From Paraburkholderia fungorum (GTDB taxonomy: Bacteria > Pseudomonadota > Gammaproteobacteria > Burkholderiales > Burkholderiaceae): DNA of 64,000 bases. The translations under genes were made by a program, and so were the position numbers. Below the pieces are notes generated by a model. It saw nothing but the letters and a program-made list of their open reading frames with translations. It was not told the origin of the DNA and made no database searches. Positions 41,106 through 49,626 of this stretch are shown here, in pieces (positions within the stretch are counted from its first letter, which is position 1; the number at the start of each line of letters is the position of its first letter). The stretch lies in the NCBI RefSeq assembly GCF_003610895.1, contig NZ_MCAS01000056.1, positions 1 through 64,000 of the forward strand, in the 5' to 3' direction.

Positions 41106-42146
41106 TCAAGCTGCGGTGGCCGCCCGCTTGATGGTGTAGGGATGAAAGCGCACGACTTCATCACCCATCCACTCGTTAAGCTGAGTAAAGCGGCGCTGCA
41201 GCGGTTCGATTTCGTTCGCTCCGAATACCTCGGCCGCCGTGTCTGCGGCTCCAAACCCGCCTGTGTTGCTCGGCACCACACCGATAAGCTGCGGCGGTAC
41301 ACGATGCGCGGCGAGCAGGTCGTCGCGCGTCACGTTCTTGATGTTGAAAAACTCGTCCTTCGCCGTGACCTCGGACACCGGGATTAGCTGAATCCCTTCC
41401 TTTTTGCCGGCCGGCGCGTACATGAACAGGTTACGGAAATTTCCCGGACCTTTGCTGTTTTTCAACGCCTCGCGTAACGCGTCCACATCTTCCTGTTTCT
41501 GAGCTGCGTCCGTCATGTACAGAATGAACCCGGCATGGGATCCGTTTTCATAGTAGCGGCGTCGAAACAGGGTGGCCGACTCGTTCAACCACGCCGCATG
41601 CAGTGCGCCGAGATATTCGGGCAGGCCATACACTTCCTGATTGATATCCGGTTCCATCAGGTGATGAACACTACCGGCCGCGAATTCGTGCTTTTCCTGT
41701 ATGCCGCTCACCTGAAAGAAGCGCTGCAGATCGGACGCGCGGCGCATGTATTTCGACGGTGCGCGCTTCAGCGCGAGCGTCCCGCCAAGGCGGCTCGTTT
41801 GCTTCTCAAGGTAGGCATTGCCGAACACCATGAAGTCAAGCGCCCACTTGTCGAATTCCTCGCGCGTGAGCAATTTGTGAGGGATGAACGTGGACGACAG
41901 CACATTGCGCTTGAAGTAGATCGCCGAACTGTGATGAACGCCGGCGCGGAACGACTTCGCCAGACCAGCAAATGACACCGGTGGCTCGAACCAGTCACCG
42001 GCCGACCAGCTTTCGACGTAATCCAGAATCTCGGCGCGGTCCATGACGGGCATGGCGTCGCCAAATGTGAACGCCTCGGCACGTGGTGGAGCGGCCACCG
42101 GCGCCGGCGAAGCCGCGGTGTGTCGGTTGTGTTTGCGCTTGTTCAA
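41106..42146 (-). CDS. Q: Phage portal protein (P2 GpQ family)
   Basis: A 346-residue portal protein: FTFGDAMPVMDRAEILDYVE, SFRAGVHHSSAIYFKRNVLS, FIPHKLLTREEFDKWALDFM, YLGALHAAWLNESATLFRRR and a C-terminal LNEWMGDEVVRFHPY. P2 Q is 344 residues. It forms the dodecameric ring at the capsid vertex through which DNA passes. It overlaps the terminase gene P by 4 bases on the same strand. The N-terminal 25 residues are Pro- and Ala-rich and variable. Confidence 0.95.
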   Translation of the reverse strand: MNKRKHNRHTAASPAPVAAPPRAEAFTFGDAMPVMDRAEILDYVESWSAGDWFEPPVSFAGLAKSFRAGVHHSSAIYFKRNVLSSTFIPHKLLTREEFDKWALDFMVFGNAYLEKQTSRLGGTLALKRAPSKYMRRASDLQRFFQVSGIQEKHEFAAGSVHHLMEPDINQEVYGLPEYLGALHAAWLNESATLFRRRYYENGSHAGFILYMTDAAQKQEDVDALREALKNSKGPGNFRNLFMYAPAGKKEGIQLIPVSEVTAKDEFFNIKNVTRDDLLAAHRVPPQLIGVVPSNTGGFGAADTAAEVFGANEIEPLQRRFTQLNEWMGDEVVRFHPYTIKRAATAA

Positions 42147-43921
42147 TTTGAAAACTCCATAAAGCCTGTGTTGTTGGCGGTAATGCCCTCTAGCGGTTCA
42201 TTGCCGAGCGCATGCAGGCACGCCCACGCAAGATCAGCGTGCCCGGTTTCCTCACTGCGGCTCGCCTCATAGGTGACCTGCTTCCCGCTTGGGGTCATGG
42301 TCTTGCGGATAGCCATGAACGATTGCGCGAGATCAGTCCACCCGGCATCAAACTCAAGTCGGCCCTTACCGATCACCGACAAGCCTTTGAGAACGAGCCG
42401 GCCCTTAACCTCTGGCGAGTAGTTGAGCGCAACCGCATTCGGATAGAACTGGCGAACGAGCTGGTACACGCCCTGGCCGATGCCGGTCGTGTCGATTGCC
42501 ATGTATTCCACGTTGAAATCCTGAGTGATACGCCTGATTGCATCGGCCTGGGCTTCGAAGTCCATGCCGCGCCATTGCTCCTTGTGCAACACGCGGAATT
42601 TGCCACCCGGCACGACCGGCGGCGCCACCACGACCAGGCCGGCCGAGTCGCCGGATAGCGCAGGGTCGTATCCGACCCATACGGGCCTGTGACCGAAAGG
42701 GCGGGGCGCCAGTGGCTTGAAGTCCTCCCACAGCTCCCACGAATCCACCATGCAGCGCTGCAGGTCGGCGAGCGGGAAAATCGATGCCGTGTCATCAATG
42801 AAGTGACACATCAACAGGTTGAGATATTCCTCGGGACTGTATTCGAGCCCCAGCTCGGCAAGGTCGAACAGATTGCAGCCACCGGCAACGGCGTCTTCGA
42901 CGGTCACGATCTGGCGCCACTGGCGATCCTCGCAAAGCCGGCCACGTGCGAGCGCCTTGTGTGTGACGTCCAGGTGCAGGTGATCGGACTTGGCGCGGCC
43001 GCGGTTGAAATGGTCGCCTGTCCAGAATGAGTAAGCCTCATGCTGCATGCTCGATGGCGTGGAAAAGTAGGTTTTTCTCCACTTGCTATGCATCGCCATG
43101 CCCGATGCAACCTTGTTCAGCTTGCGAAAGCCACCGACCCAGAAATACTCATCGAAATAGAAATTGCCGTGATAGCTCTGCGCGGTGCGGGCGTTCGTGC
43201 CGAGAAAGTAAAGCATGGCCTCGTTCGGCAGCAGGATCGGCTCACCGGTCAAATCAACGTCTGCGGCCTCGCGCGCGAACTGGCACATGTACTGCCGGAA
43301 CACGTGCGCCTGTGCCTTGCTGGCGGACAGAAAAATCTGATTGCGACCGGTCTCCAACGCATCGACCAACGCCTCACGGGCGAAATACCACGTCGCGCCG
43401 ATCTGCCGCGATTTGAGGATATTGCGCGTGCGCTGATCGCGCTGGCGATACCAGACCTTTTGGTAATCGAATAGCGAATCGCGGAACGCCTCGACGATCC
43501 TGTCGCGCTGTTCGTCGCTAAATTCGTTGCGTGCTGCCTTGGCCTTGCGTGGCGCTGTGTTGCGCGCCTGAATGGCGGGATTTAGATCGCTCTCCCTGCC
43601 TGTCTCACCGTACTTGTGGACGCGCGCCATGCGCTCGACCTGCCGCATGAGCAAATCAACCTCTTTGAAGTCGCGGCCGTCTTTCTCAGGCTTGGCAATC
43701 AGCACCGCAAGCCGTGTTTCTAGCGACGACTCGATGCGCTCGATCGGCGTCGCCTTGTCCCATTCGTCGCGCTGTTTCCACGCCTCGACTGTCGCGCGTT
43801 TGATTTCCAGATGACGCGCGATCGACGTGACACGCCAACCCTGCCAGTAAAGCGCACGGGCTATACGGCGTGGGTCGGCATTTGATTCAAGTACAGGGGC
43901 TATTTCAGCGGTTTCTAGCAT
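42143..43921 (-). CDS. P: Terminase large subunit, ATPase and nuclease (P2 GpP family)
   Basis: A 592-residue packaging motor. N-terminal helix-turn-helix (LYWQGWRVTSIARHLEIKRA), Walker A region KSRQIGATW, Walker B FYFDEYFW, and the nuclease-type C-domain with VGYDPALSGDSAGLVVV, AIDTTGIGQGVYQLV and EETGHADLAWACLHAL. A longer frame runs to 44407, but the extension is antisense to gene O; ATG 43921 gives the P2-family length (P2 P is 590 residues). It is divergent from O across a 150-base region with a late-promoter motif. Confidence 0.95.
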   Translation of the reverse strand: MLETAEIAPVLESNADPRRIARALYWQGWRVTSIARHLEIKRATVEAWKQRDEWDKATPIERIESSLETRLAVLIAKPEKDGRDFKEVDLLMRQVERMARVHKYGETGRESDLNPAIQARNTAPRKAKAARNEFSDEQRDRIVEAFRDSLFDYQKVWYRQRDQRTRNILKSRQIGATWYFAREALVDALETGRNQIFLSASKAQAHVFRQYMCQFAREAADVDLTGEPILLPNEAMLYFLGTNARTAQSYHGNFYFDEYFWVGGFRKLNKVASGMAMHSKWRKTYFSTPSSMQHEAYSFWTGDHFNRGRAKSDHLHLDVTHKALARGRLCEDRQWRQIVTVEDAVAGGCNLFDLAELGLEYSPEEYLNLLMCHFIDDTASIFPLADLQRCMVDSWELWEDFKPLAPRPFGHRPVWVGYDPALSGDSAGLVVVAPPVVPGGKFRVLHKEQWRGMDFEAQADAIRRITQDFNVEYMAIDTTGIGQGVYQLVRQFYPNAVALNYSPEVKGRLVLKGLSVIGKGRLEFDAGWTDLAQSFMAIRKTMTPSGKQVTYEASRSEETGHADLAWACLHALGNEPLEGITANNTGFMEFSN

Positions 43922-43968
43922 GGGCTCAAGTTTCTCGCGACGCGCACGCGCGAGCATCCCCGGGCGTC

Positions 43969-43987
43969 TGTACCCATATTGGGAACA
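43969..43987. promoter_or_regulatory. Late-promoter activator site between P and O (TGT-N13-ACA)
   Basis: TGTACCCATATTGGGAACA: a palindromic form TGT-x-CCC...GGG-x-ACA. It is 48 bases from the P start and 88 bases from the O start, matching the divergent P and O promoters in P2. The same TGTACCCA start and 13-base spacing occur at 50526 upstream of V. Ogr/Delta proteins bind TGT-N-ACA elements near -55, so this is the likely target of the product at 35576. Confidence 0.6.
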
Positions 43988-44074
43988 TGTGCCAACCGTT
44001 GAGCCGCGGCGAGCATGAACGCAAGATATGGACTCACACCTAACCCACCTTGCAACCCGCTGGAGACCTAACAA

Positions 44075-45094
44075 ATGCAATCTCGCAAGCTGTCGCTCAT
44101 GTCGTTCGCCGTTGCGGCGATCGCGTTCGCTTTCACGATGGACGCGCACGCGGCGACGCTCGCCGTGAGTAGCGTTCTCAACCATTCCGATTTCATCGGT
44201 GACCGCCTCGGCGCCGGCGCACTGGCGATCGGTTCTGTCGCGCTGACTGGCGCCGGTGAGTCGGTGAAGCATGCGACCACGAAGTTTTTCCGCATCGCTG
44301 TCGAAGGGGCGACGAGTGACGGCCGCAATATCGATCGCGCGTCGATCGTGCAGATGGCGAAGAACTACAACCCCGATGTGTACGGCGCACGGCTGAACCT
44401 TGAACACTACCGCGGCATCATTCCTGACAGTCCGTTCAAGGCATACGGCGACGTGATCGCACTGGAGACCCGCGACGAAACCGGCCCGCTCGCCGGAAAG
44501 CTCGGCCTGTACGCACAGATCACCCCGACGACCGACCTCGTCGCACTGACGAAAGCAAAGCAGAAGATTTACACGTCGTGCGAGATCGATCCGTCATTCG
44601 CCGACACGAATCAGGCGTATCTGGTTGGCCTGGCCGTCACCGATAGTCCCGCGAGCCTCGGCACGCAGATTCTTTCCTTTGCAGCTCAGAACCCGGCCGA
44701 TTCTCCTTTCGCGGCCCGCAAGCTGAAACCGACGAACCTTTTCACGGCGGCCGAGCTGGCGACGATCGAGCTGGATGAAACCGCCGCGACGCCGAGTATC
44801 GGCGCGCTGTTCTCCCGCGTTGCCGAACTGCTCGGCAAGTCGAAGAAAAAAGACGCGAGCGACGAAACGCGATTCGCTGACGTAGGACAGGCCGTCGAAG
44901 CGCTTGCAACGCATGGCAGGCAACAGGCCGACGCAGTCGCGGTTCTCGCGAAGACCGTCAAGGATCTGTCCGATCTGCGCGAAGCCGACCGCAAGGCATT
45001 CGACGAACTGCACACGCAGCTCTCGACGACCAGCGGCACGCAGGCACGGCCGCCCGCAACCGGCGCCCCCGCTGCCGTTGTCACCGACTGCTAA
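44075..45094 (+). CDS. O: Capsid scaffolding protein / protease (P2 GpO family) with unusual N-terminus
   Basis: A 339-residue protein. From about residue 64 it follows GpO: TKFFRIAVEGATSDGRNIDR, MAKNYNPDVYGARLNLEHYR, YGDVIALETRDETGPLAGKL, KQKIYTSCEIDPSFADT and LVGLAVTDSPASLGTQIL; the C-terminal third is the helical scaffold. GpO directs shell assembly and cleaves N, O and L. The first 27 residues (RKLSLMSFAVAAIAFAFTMD-AHA) look like a signal peptide, strange for a cytoplasmic scaffold. The ATG at 44075 has a good GGAGA site 8 bases before. GTG at 44264, after GGTGAG, would give 276 residues, nearer the 284 of P2 O. Confidence 0.9.
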   Translation: MQSRKLSLMSFAVAAIAFAFTMDAHAATLAVSSVLNHSDFIGDRLGAGALAIGSVALTGAGESVKHATTKFFRIAVEGATSDGRNIDRASIVQMAKNYNPDVYGARLNLEHYRGIIPDSPFKAYGDVIALETRDETGPLAGKLGLYAQITPTTDLVALTKAKQKIYTSCEIDPSFADTNQAYLVGLAVTDSPASLGTQILSFAAQNPADSPFAARKLKPTNLFTAAELATIELDETAATPSIGALFSRVAELLGKSKKKDASDETRFADVGQAVEALATHGRQQADAVAVLAKTVKDLSDLREADRKAFDELHTQLSTTSGTQARPPATGAPAAVVTDC

Positions 45095-45134
45095 CCCGCA
45101 TTCGTCCCCTCACTGTTTCCCGGAGAATTCTTAA

Positions 45135-46154
45135 ATGCGCAACGAAACCCGGATTGCCTTCAACGCCTACGTTGAAGCGATCGCCAAACTGAGCGGCGTC
45201 GAAAGCGCCGCCGTGAAATTTGCTGTCTCGCCGAGCGTGCAGCAAAAGCTCGAGACCCGCATTCAGGAGTCGAGCGATTTCCTGAAACGCATCAATGTGA
45301 CCGGCGTCACCGAACAGCAGGGCGAGAAGCTCGGCCTCGGCATCGGGTCGCCGATCGCTGGCACCACTGACACCACGAAGCAGGATCGCGCAACGACTGA
45401 CGTTAGCGACCTCGATGCACGTGGCTATATCTGCACGCAGACGAATTTCGATTCGCACATCACGTATGCGAAGCTCGACGCATGGGCGAAGTTCGCCGAT
45501 TTTCAGGCCCGCCTACGCGACGCGATCGTGAAGCGTCAGGCGCTCGACCGTATCGCGATCGGCTTCAATGGCACGTCACGCGCGGCAACGTCCGATCGCG
45601 CCAAGAACCCGCTGTTGCAGGACGTCAACAAGGGCTGGTTGCAGAAGTATCGCGACGAAGCCCCATCCCGCGTGCTGCACGAAGGCGTCAAAGCGGCAGG
45701 TAAGGTGCAGGTAGGCAAGGGCGGCGACTACGAAAACCTCGACGCGGTGGTTTTCGATATTCTCGCGAGCATGGTCGACCCGTGGCACCAGGACGATACC
45801 GGCCTGTTTGTCTTCTGCGGCCGTGGCCTCATGCACGACAAGTATTTCCCGATCATCAACACGACGCAGGCGCCGACTGAAACCCTCGCGGCCGACGTGA
45901 TCGTGAGCCAGAAACGCATCGGCGGCCTGCCGGCGGTGAGCGTGCCTTTCTTCCCGGCTAATGCGTTGCTGATTACGCGTTTCGACAATCTGTCGATCTA
46001 CACACAGGACGGTGGCCGCCGGCGCAACATCGTCGATAACTCGAAGCGCGACCGCATCGAGAACTACGAATCGAGCAACGATGCGTATGTTGTCGAAGAT
46101 TTCGGCTGCGGTGCGATGGCTGAAAACATCGAGCTTCTGCCCAGGGCCGCATGA
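45135..46154 (+). CDS. N: Major capsid protein (P2 GpN family)
   Basis: A 339-residue shell protein with the HK97-like fold. Segments typical of GpN: AFNAYVEAIAKLSGVESAAV, VQQKLETRIQESSDFLKRIN, TEQQGEKLGLGIGSPIAGTT, FDSHITYAKLDAWAKFADFQ and the C-terminal NEAYVVEDFG-like stretch (SNDAYVVEDFGCGAMAENIE). P2 N is 357 residues before cleavage of its N-terminus. It follows O by 40 bases, with GGAGAA before the ATG. Confidence 0.95.
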   Translation: MRNETRIAFNAYVEAIAKLSGVESAAVKFAVSPSVQQKLETRIQESSDFLKRINVTGVTEQQGEKLGLGIGSPIAGTTDTTKQDRATTDVSDLDARGYICTQTNFDSHITYAKLDAWAKFADFQARLRDAIVKRQALDRIAIGFNGTSRAATSDRAKNPLLQDVNKGWLQKYRDEAPSRVLHEGVKAAGKVQVGKGGDYENLDAVVFDILASMVDPWHQDDTGLFVFCGRGLMHDKYFPIINTTQAPTETLAADVIVSQKRIGGLPAVSVPFFPANALLITRFDNLSIYTQDGGRRRNIVDNSKRDRIENYESSNDAYVVEDFGCGAMAENIELLPRAA

Positions 46155-46834
46155 TGAGAAGTCCCGCCCAACGCCATTACGAACGCGTCTCGGCCGAACT
46201 GGCGGCGGCTTCGGCCGCGCCTGGCGAATCCCTCGCCGGGGCGAGCGCATACGAGCTGATGCTCGCGAAGCTTGCGACCGATCGCAGGCGCCTGAAAGCG
46301 ATCCAGTCGATCGAACGCAAGATCGACGTGAAGCGCGCCGAGCTGCTGCCCGAGTACGTCGATTATGTCGCGGGCGCACTGAGCGGCGGGCGGGGCGCCC
46401 AGGACGATGTGCTTACAACCGTGATGATCTGGCGCATTGACGCCGGTGACTTCGCTGGCGCGCTCGATATCGCCCGGTACGCACTCGCGCATCGCATGAC
46501 ACTGCCCGACCAGTACGACCGGCCGCTCGCAACTGCGATCGCTGAGGAATTCGCACAAGCGGCACTAGCGGCGTTCAAGCTTGGCGAAGCGTTCGATGCG
46601 GGCCAGCTCGCCGAGGTAATGACGCTGACCGGGTCGGCCGACATGCACGACCAGGTGCGGGCCAAGCTGCATAAGGCGCTTGGCAAAGCGCTACAGGAGA
46701 CCGATAGAGCGTCGGCCCTCGATCACCTACGCCGCGCGTTGCAGCTCGACGAACGCGCTGGCGTGAAACAGGACATTGCCCGGCTCGAAACCGAGCCAGG
46801 CGATGCGACCGGCACCAAAGCCGGCCGCAAGTAA
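46151..46834 (+). CDS. M: Terminase small subunit, endonuclease (P2 GpM family)
   Basis: A 227-residue protein that overlaps N by 4 bases. GpM segments: SPAQRHYERVSAELAAASAA, YELMLAKLATDRRRLKAIQS, LPEYVDYVAGALSGGRGAQD, VLTTVMIWRIDAGDFAGALD and IARYALAHRMTLPDQYDRPL. It recognises cos and cuts the ends together with P. The C-terminal tail (LDHLRRALQLDERAGVKQDI) is a common helical repeat in Burkholderia homologues. Confidence 0.93.
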   Translation: MMRSPAQRHYERVSAELAAASAAPGESLAGASAYELMLAKLATDRRRLKAIQSIERKIDVKRAELLPEYVDYVAGALSGGRGAQDDVLTTVMIWRIDAGDFAGALDIARYALAHRMTLPDQYDRPLATAIAEEFAQAALAAFKLGEAFDAGQLAEVMTLTGSADMHDQVRAKLHKALGKALQETDRASALDHLRRALQLDERAGVKQDIARLETEPGDATGTKAGRK

Positions 46835-46934
46835 GGAGCCCCCCCGGCATGGCGGCGCCGGCTGACGAAACGCAACACCTGACGGAAACGCGTTTCCGAC
46901 GCCGGCCCACCGCCATCATTTTCTGAGCCATCCC

Positions 46935-47426
46935 ATGAGTAGCTTTCTCGCGACCGCCGAACTAACCACACCCCAAACACCGGGTTCACCGGCCAATCCC
47001 GCGATCGTCGAGAACGATGGCTGGTTTCCCGACATCGACATGAGCGCCTTGCGCGCCTCGATGCGCCTCGACGGCACCGTGACGCATGAGCGCTTGCGCG
47101 ACGCCACGATCGATGCGATCGCAAGTGTTAATGCGGAGCTGGGTACATGGCAGGCCGACCATATCGCAGCCGGTTACGCCGATCTGGCCGCCGTACCGGC
47201 ACCGCGCATCGGCGGCGAAAGTGTGCAGCTCGCGCGCTATCGCCGCGCCGTGTTCAACCTCGCACACGCGGACCTGACCGAGCGGTACCGCGATTTCGAC
47301 TCGACGAAATCGGGTGGCCAGAAAGCCGAAGACCTCGAAATGACGATCTGCGAAGCGCGGCGGAATATCCGCTGGGCGCTGAGTGACATGCGCGGATTGC
47401 CGCGCTCAACGATCGAGCTGATCTGA
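46935..47426 (+). CDS. L: Head completion/stabilisation protein (P2 GpL family)
   Basis: A 163-residue protein: NDGWFPDIDMSALRASMRLD, GTVTHERLRDATIDAIASVN and ESVQLARYRRAVFNLAHADL, then LTERYRDFDSTKSGGQKAED. It finishes DNA-filled heads before tail joining. It is preceded by a 100-base gap after M, and its stop overlaps the X start by one base (TGATG). Confidence 0.93.
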   Translation: MSSFLATAELTTPQTPGSPANPAIVENDGWFPDIDMSALRASMRLDGTVTHERLRDATIDAIASVNAELGTWQADHIAAGYADLAAVPAPRIGGESVQLARYRRAVFNLAHADLTERYRDFDSTKSGGQKAEDLEMTICEARRNIRWALSDMRGLPRSTIELI

Positions 47427-47632
47427 TGGAAGTGAAAACACTCCAGGGCGACACCGTCGATCTGCTGTGCTGGCGTCACTACGGCCGCACCGATGGAACC
47501 GTTGAGGCAGTACTCGAAGCGAATGCAGGCCTCGCCGATATGGGCCTCGTGCTGCCAATGGACACGATCGTGTATCTGCCGGCGATCGACACCGTCGAAA
47601 GCACCGCGCCACTTGTGCAACTGTTTGACTGA
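47426..47632 (+). CDS. X: Tail protein X (P2 GpX family, LysM-like)
   Basis: A 68-residue protein: GDTVDLLCWRHYGRTDGTVE, VLEANAGLADMGLVLPMDTI and VYLPAI. The small LysM-type fold fits the GpX family (67 residues in P2). It acts in tail completion. It starts on the last base of L. Confidence 0.93.
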   Translation: MEVKTLQGDTVDLLCWRHYGRTDGTVEAVLEANAGLADMGLVLPMDTIVYLPAIDTVESTAPLVQLFD

Positions 47633-47643
47633 TTGGAGCCGCT

Positions 47644-47988
47644 ATGGCCGAACCGAACACCACCACCGCCGCAGCGCTATCTGCTGCGATCGGCCTCGCA
47701 GGCCTCGCGCCTGGCATCGACGGTAATGCGCTGATCGGCGCTTTCACTGGCGCGGCGCTTGTCGTCGTGACATCGAAGGATATCGGCGTGGCGAAGCGCA
47801 TCGCATACATGCTGATTTCGCTCGTGATGGGCTATCTCGCAGCATCCGAAATCGTCAATGCGACGCCGATCCGCTCGACTGGAGTCGCTGCGTTCTTCGC
47901 GGCCGCGCTCGTGATTACCGTCACGCTGCAACTGATCGAGCGGGTCAAAACGGTGGATCTGTTCGGCTTTCTCAAGAAAGGGGAGTGA
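47644..47988 (+). CDS. Phage membrane protein, putative holin or antiholin
   Basis: A 114-residue protein with three or four hydrophobic segments (ALSAAIGLAGLAPGI, ALIGAFTGAALVVVTS, IAYMLISLVMGYLAASEIV, VAAFFAAALVITVTLQLI) and a charged end (KKGE). In P2 the holin Y stands here between X and the lysin. Together with the next gene it is probably a holin/antiholin pair; which is the actual holin cannot be decided. Confidence 0.75.
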   Translation: MAEPNTTTAAALSAAIGLAGLAPGIDGNALIGAFTGAALVVVTSKDIGVAKRIAYMLISLVMGYLAASEIVNATPIRSTGVAAFFAAALVITVTLQLIERVKTVDLFGFLKKGE

Positions 47989-47989
47989 C

Positions 47990-48262
47990 ATGCACATCTC
48001 TTTCGCGCTGATCGCTCTGGCGGCGCACATCGCAGCGCTCGTGCGCGTGCTGACCTACCGGAAGAACGGCGCACGGCACCGGCACCGCGTTTCGTGGGTC
48101 GCCTGGGCGCTTGTGGCGGTATCCGGCGGCTCGGCGATCGAGCTGGCCATGCACGCGGCCGAAGTCGGTTTCTTCGAAGCTGGTACGGCTGTTCTGCTGG
48201 CCCTGTTTGTGTTTGGCGCGCGCGGAAATGTCGCGCGCCTTCTGCGGAGTGACGAACCATGA
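47990..48262 (+). CDS. Putative phage holin
   Basis: A 90-residue protein with three predicted helices (ISFALIALAAHIAALVRVL, VAWALVAVSGGSAIELAM, GTAVLLALFVFGA) and a basic loop (RKNGARHRHR). Layout fits the small three-helix holins of Burkholderia P2-like phages. It begins 1 base after the previous stop and overlaps the endolysin by 4 bases, which couples lysis proteins. Confidence 0.75.
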   Translation: MHISFALIALAAHIAALVRVLTYRKNGARHRHRVSWVAWALVAVSGGSAIELAMHAAEVGFFEAGTAVLLALFVFGARGNVARLLRSDEP

Positions 48263-49065
48263 AAACGCACCGTTTCGGCGACCTAGGCGCGGATGTTGGC
48301 CTTCTGCAAAGCCGCCTGATTCGCGCCGGCTACAAGCTCACCGTGACGCACGTCTACGACGACGCGACCGAAGCCGCGGTGATCGCGCTACAGAAGAAAA
48401 CAGGACTCGTCGACGATGGCGTCGCCGGTCCAAAGACGCTGGTCACACTCGCGACCGGCCAGCGCGACCCGAAGCACCTGTCGATCGCCGATCTCGTCGC
48501 AGCGGCTGACAAGCTGGGCGTGCCACGCGCAAGCGTGCGCGCAGTCAATGAGGTGGAGTCTCGTGGATCGGGCTTTCTGCTCGACGGCCGCCCGAAAATC
48601 CTGTTTGAACGCCACGTTTTCTGGAAACGGCTGCAGGCGCGCGGCATCGACCCGGCACCGATCGCCGCGAAGTATCCGAATATCTGTTCGCAGGCGACAG
48701 GCGGCTATCAGGGCGGCGCAGCGGAATACACACGCCTTGCGACGGCCGAGCTGATCGACCCGGTCGCGGCCTATGAGTCGGCGAGCTGGGGCGCGTTTCA
48801 GGTCATGGGCAACAACTGGGAGCGCCTGAAGTATTCGAGCGTCGATGATTTCGTTGCTCGCATGGAGAACGGCGAAGCCGACCAGCTCGATGCGTTCGTG
48901 CGCTTTGTGGCGGCCGATGCGGGCTTGCTGGCCGCTCTGAAGGCCAGGAAGTGGGCGGCGTTCGCCAAGGGCTACAACGGCCCGGATTACGCCCGCAACC
49001 TGTACGACGCGAAGCTCGCGCAGGCGTGGCTCAAGTACGCCGGCCCTGACAAGGCAGCGGCATGA
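48259..49065 (+). CDS. Endolysin: peptidoglycan-binding domain plus N-acetylmuramidase
   Basis: A 268-residue lysin. Residues about 5-66 are a peptidoglycan-binding domain (GADVGLLQSRLIRAGYKLTV, GVAGPKTLVTLATG). Residues about 85-262 are the DUF3380 N-acetylmuramidase domain, with the likely catalytic Glu in VNEVESRGSGFLLDGRPKIL and SWGAFQVMGNNWERLKYSS. It cleaves the glycan backbone at the end of infection. No signal sequence, so export depends on the holin. P2 itself uses a shorter lysozyme (K), so this is a module swap. Confidence 0.92.
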   Translation: MKTHRFGDLGADVGLLQSRLIRAGYKLTVTHVYDDATEAAVIALQKKTGLVDDGVAGPKTLVTLATGQRDPKHLSIADLVAAADKLGVPRASVRAVNEVESRGSGFLLDGRPKILFERHVFWKRLQARGIDPAPIAAKYPNICSQATGGYQGGAAEYTRLATAELIDPVAAYESASWGAFQVMGNNWERLKYSSVDDFVARMENGEADQLDAFVRFVAADAGLLAALKARKWAAFAKGYNGPDYARNLYDAKLAQAWLKYAGPDKAAA

Positions 49066-49496
49066 ACGCGCTCGCCGCGAAGTGCATCGCCGGCGTCGTC
49101 GTGCTGCTGGCGCTCGTCGTCGGCGTGCTGTATGTGCGTGAGCTGCGCGCCGAGCTGGCCGACACCGCGCACCAGCTCGAAACCAGTCAACAGGACGTTA
49201 CCGACCGGGACGGCACGATCAGACGTCTGCAGCAGGACGCCGCCGACAAGGCCAGACAGCAGGCGCAGCTCGATCGCACGCAAGGCGCGATCGCAACGAC
49301 GCTTTCGGCCACACAGCAGGAAAACCGGAGATTGCTCGATGAAAACGCCGCGCTTCGCGCATGGTCTGATACCCGTCTGCCTGATGACGTTATCCGCATG
49401 CACACAAGTCCCGCGCTCACCGGCGCCGACGATTACATTGCAGGAATGCCAGACGGTGACGCGCTGCACATTCCCGGCGATGGCACCCAGCACTAA
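49062..49496 (+). CDS. Inner-membrane spanin subunit (Rz-like; P2 LysB position)
   Basis: A 144-residue protein with an N-terminal anchor (GVVVLLALVVGVLYVRELRA) and a long coiled coil (RELRAELADTAHQLETSQQD, LQQDAADKARQQAQLDRTQG). It overlaps the endolysin by 4 bases. Rz-type spanins join the outer-membrane partner encoded in the nested frame at 49339 to disrupt the outer membrane in the last step of lysis. Confidence 0.88.
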   Translation: MNALAAKCIAGVVVLLALVVGVLYVRELRAELADTAHQLETSQQDVTDRDGTIRRLQQDAADKARQQAQLDRTQGAIATTLSATQQENRRLLDENAALRAWSDTRLPDDVIRMHTSPALTGADDYIAGMPDGDALHIPGDGTQH

Positions 49497-49626
49497 CGGC
49501 GATCTCGACGGGGCGCTACACATCGCAAAAGCCGCCTGGGCGACGTGCGCGGCCAAGGTCGACATGGTCGTGACGTGCCAGGCGAAAGGCACGAACCGCA
49601 CGGCACCGGCGGCCGATCATGATTAA
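49339..49626 (+). CDS. Outer-membrane lipoprotein spanin subunit (Rz1-like; P2 LysC position)
   Basis: A 95-residue protein in the +1 frame, starting inside the Rz-like gene and running past its end. The N-terminus MKTPRFAHGLIPVCLMTLSA-C has a signal peptide with lipobox L-S-A-C, then a proline-containing segment (TQVPRSPAPT). The ATG stands 8 bases after GGAG. The nested Rz/Rz1 layout is typical of two-component spanins. Confidence 0.85.
   Translation: MKTPRFAHGLIPVCLMTLSACTQVPRSPAPTITLQECQTVTRCTFPAMAPSTNGDLDGALHIAKAAWATCAAKVDMVVTCQAKGTNRTAPAADHD

Noticed and set aside
43922..44407. N-terminal extension of the terminase large subunit to 44407
   Set aside because: The extension is antisense to gene O and would remove the divergent promoter region; 592 residues from 43921 fits the family.
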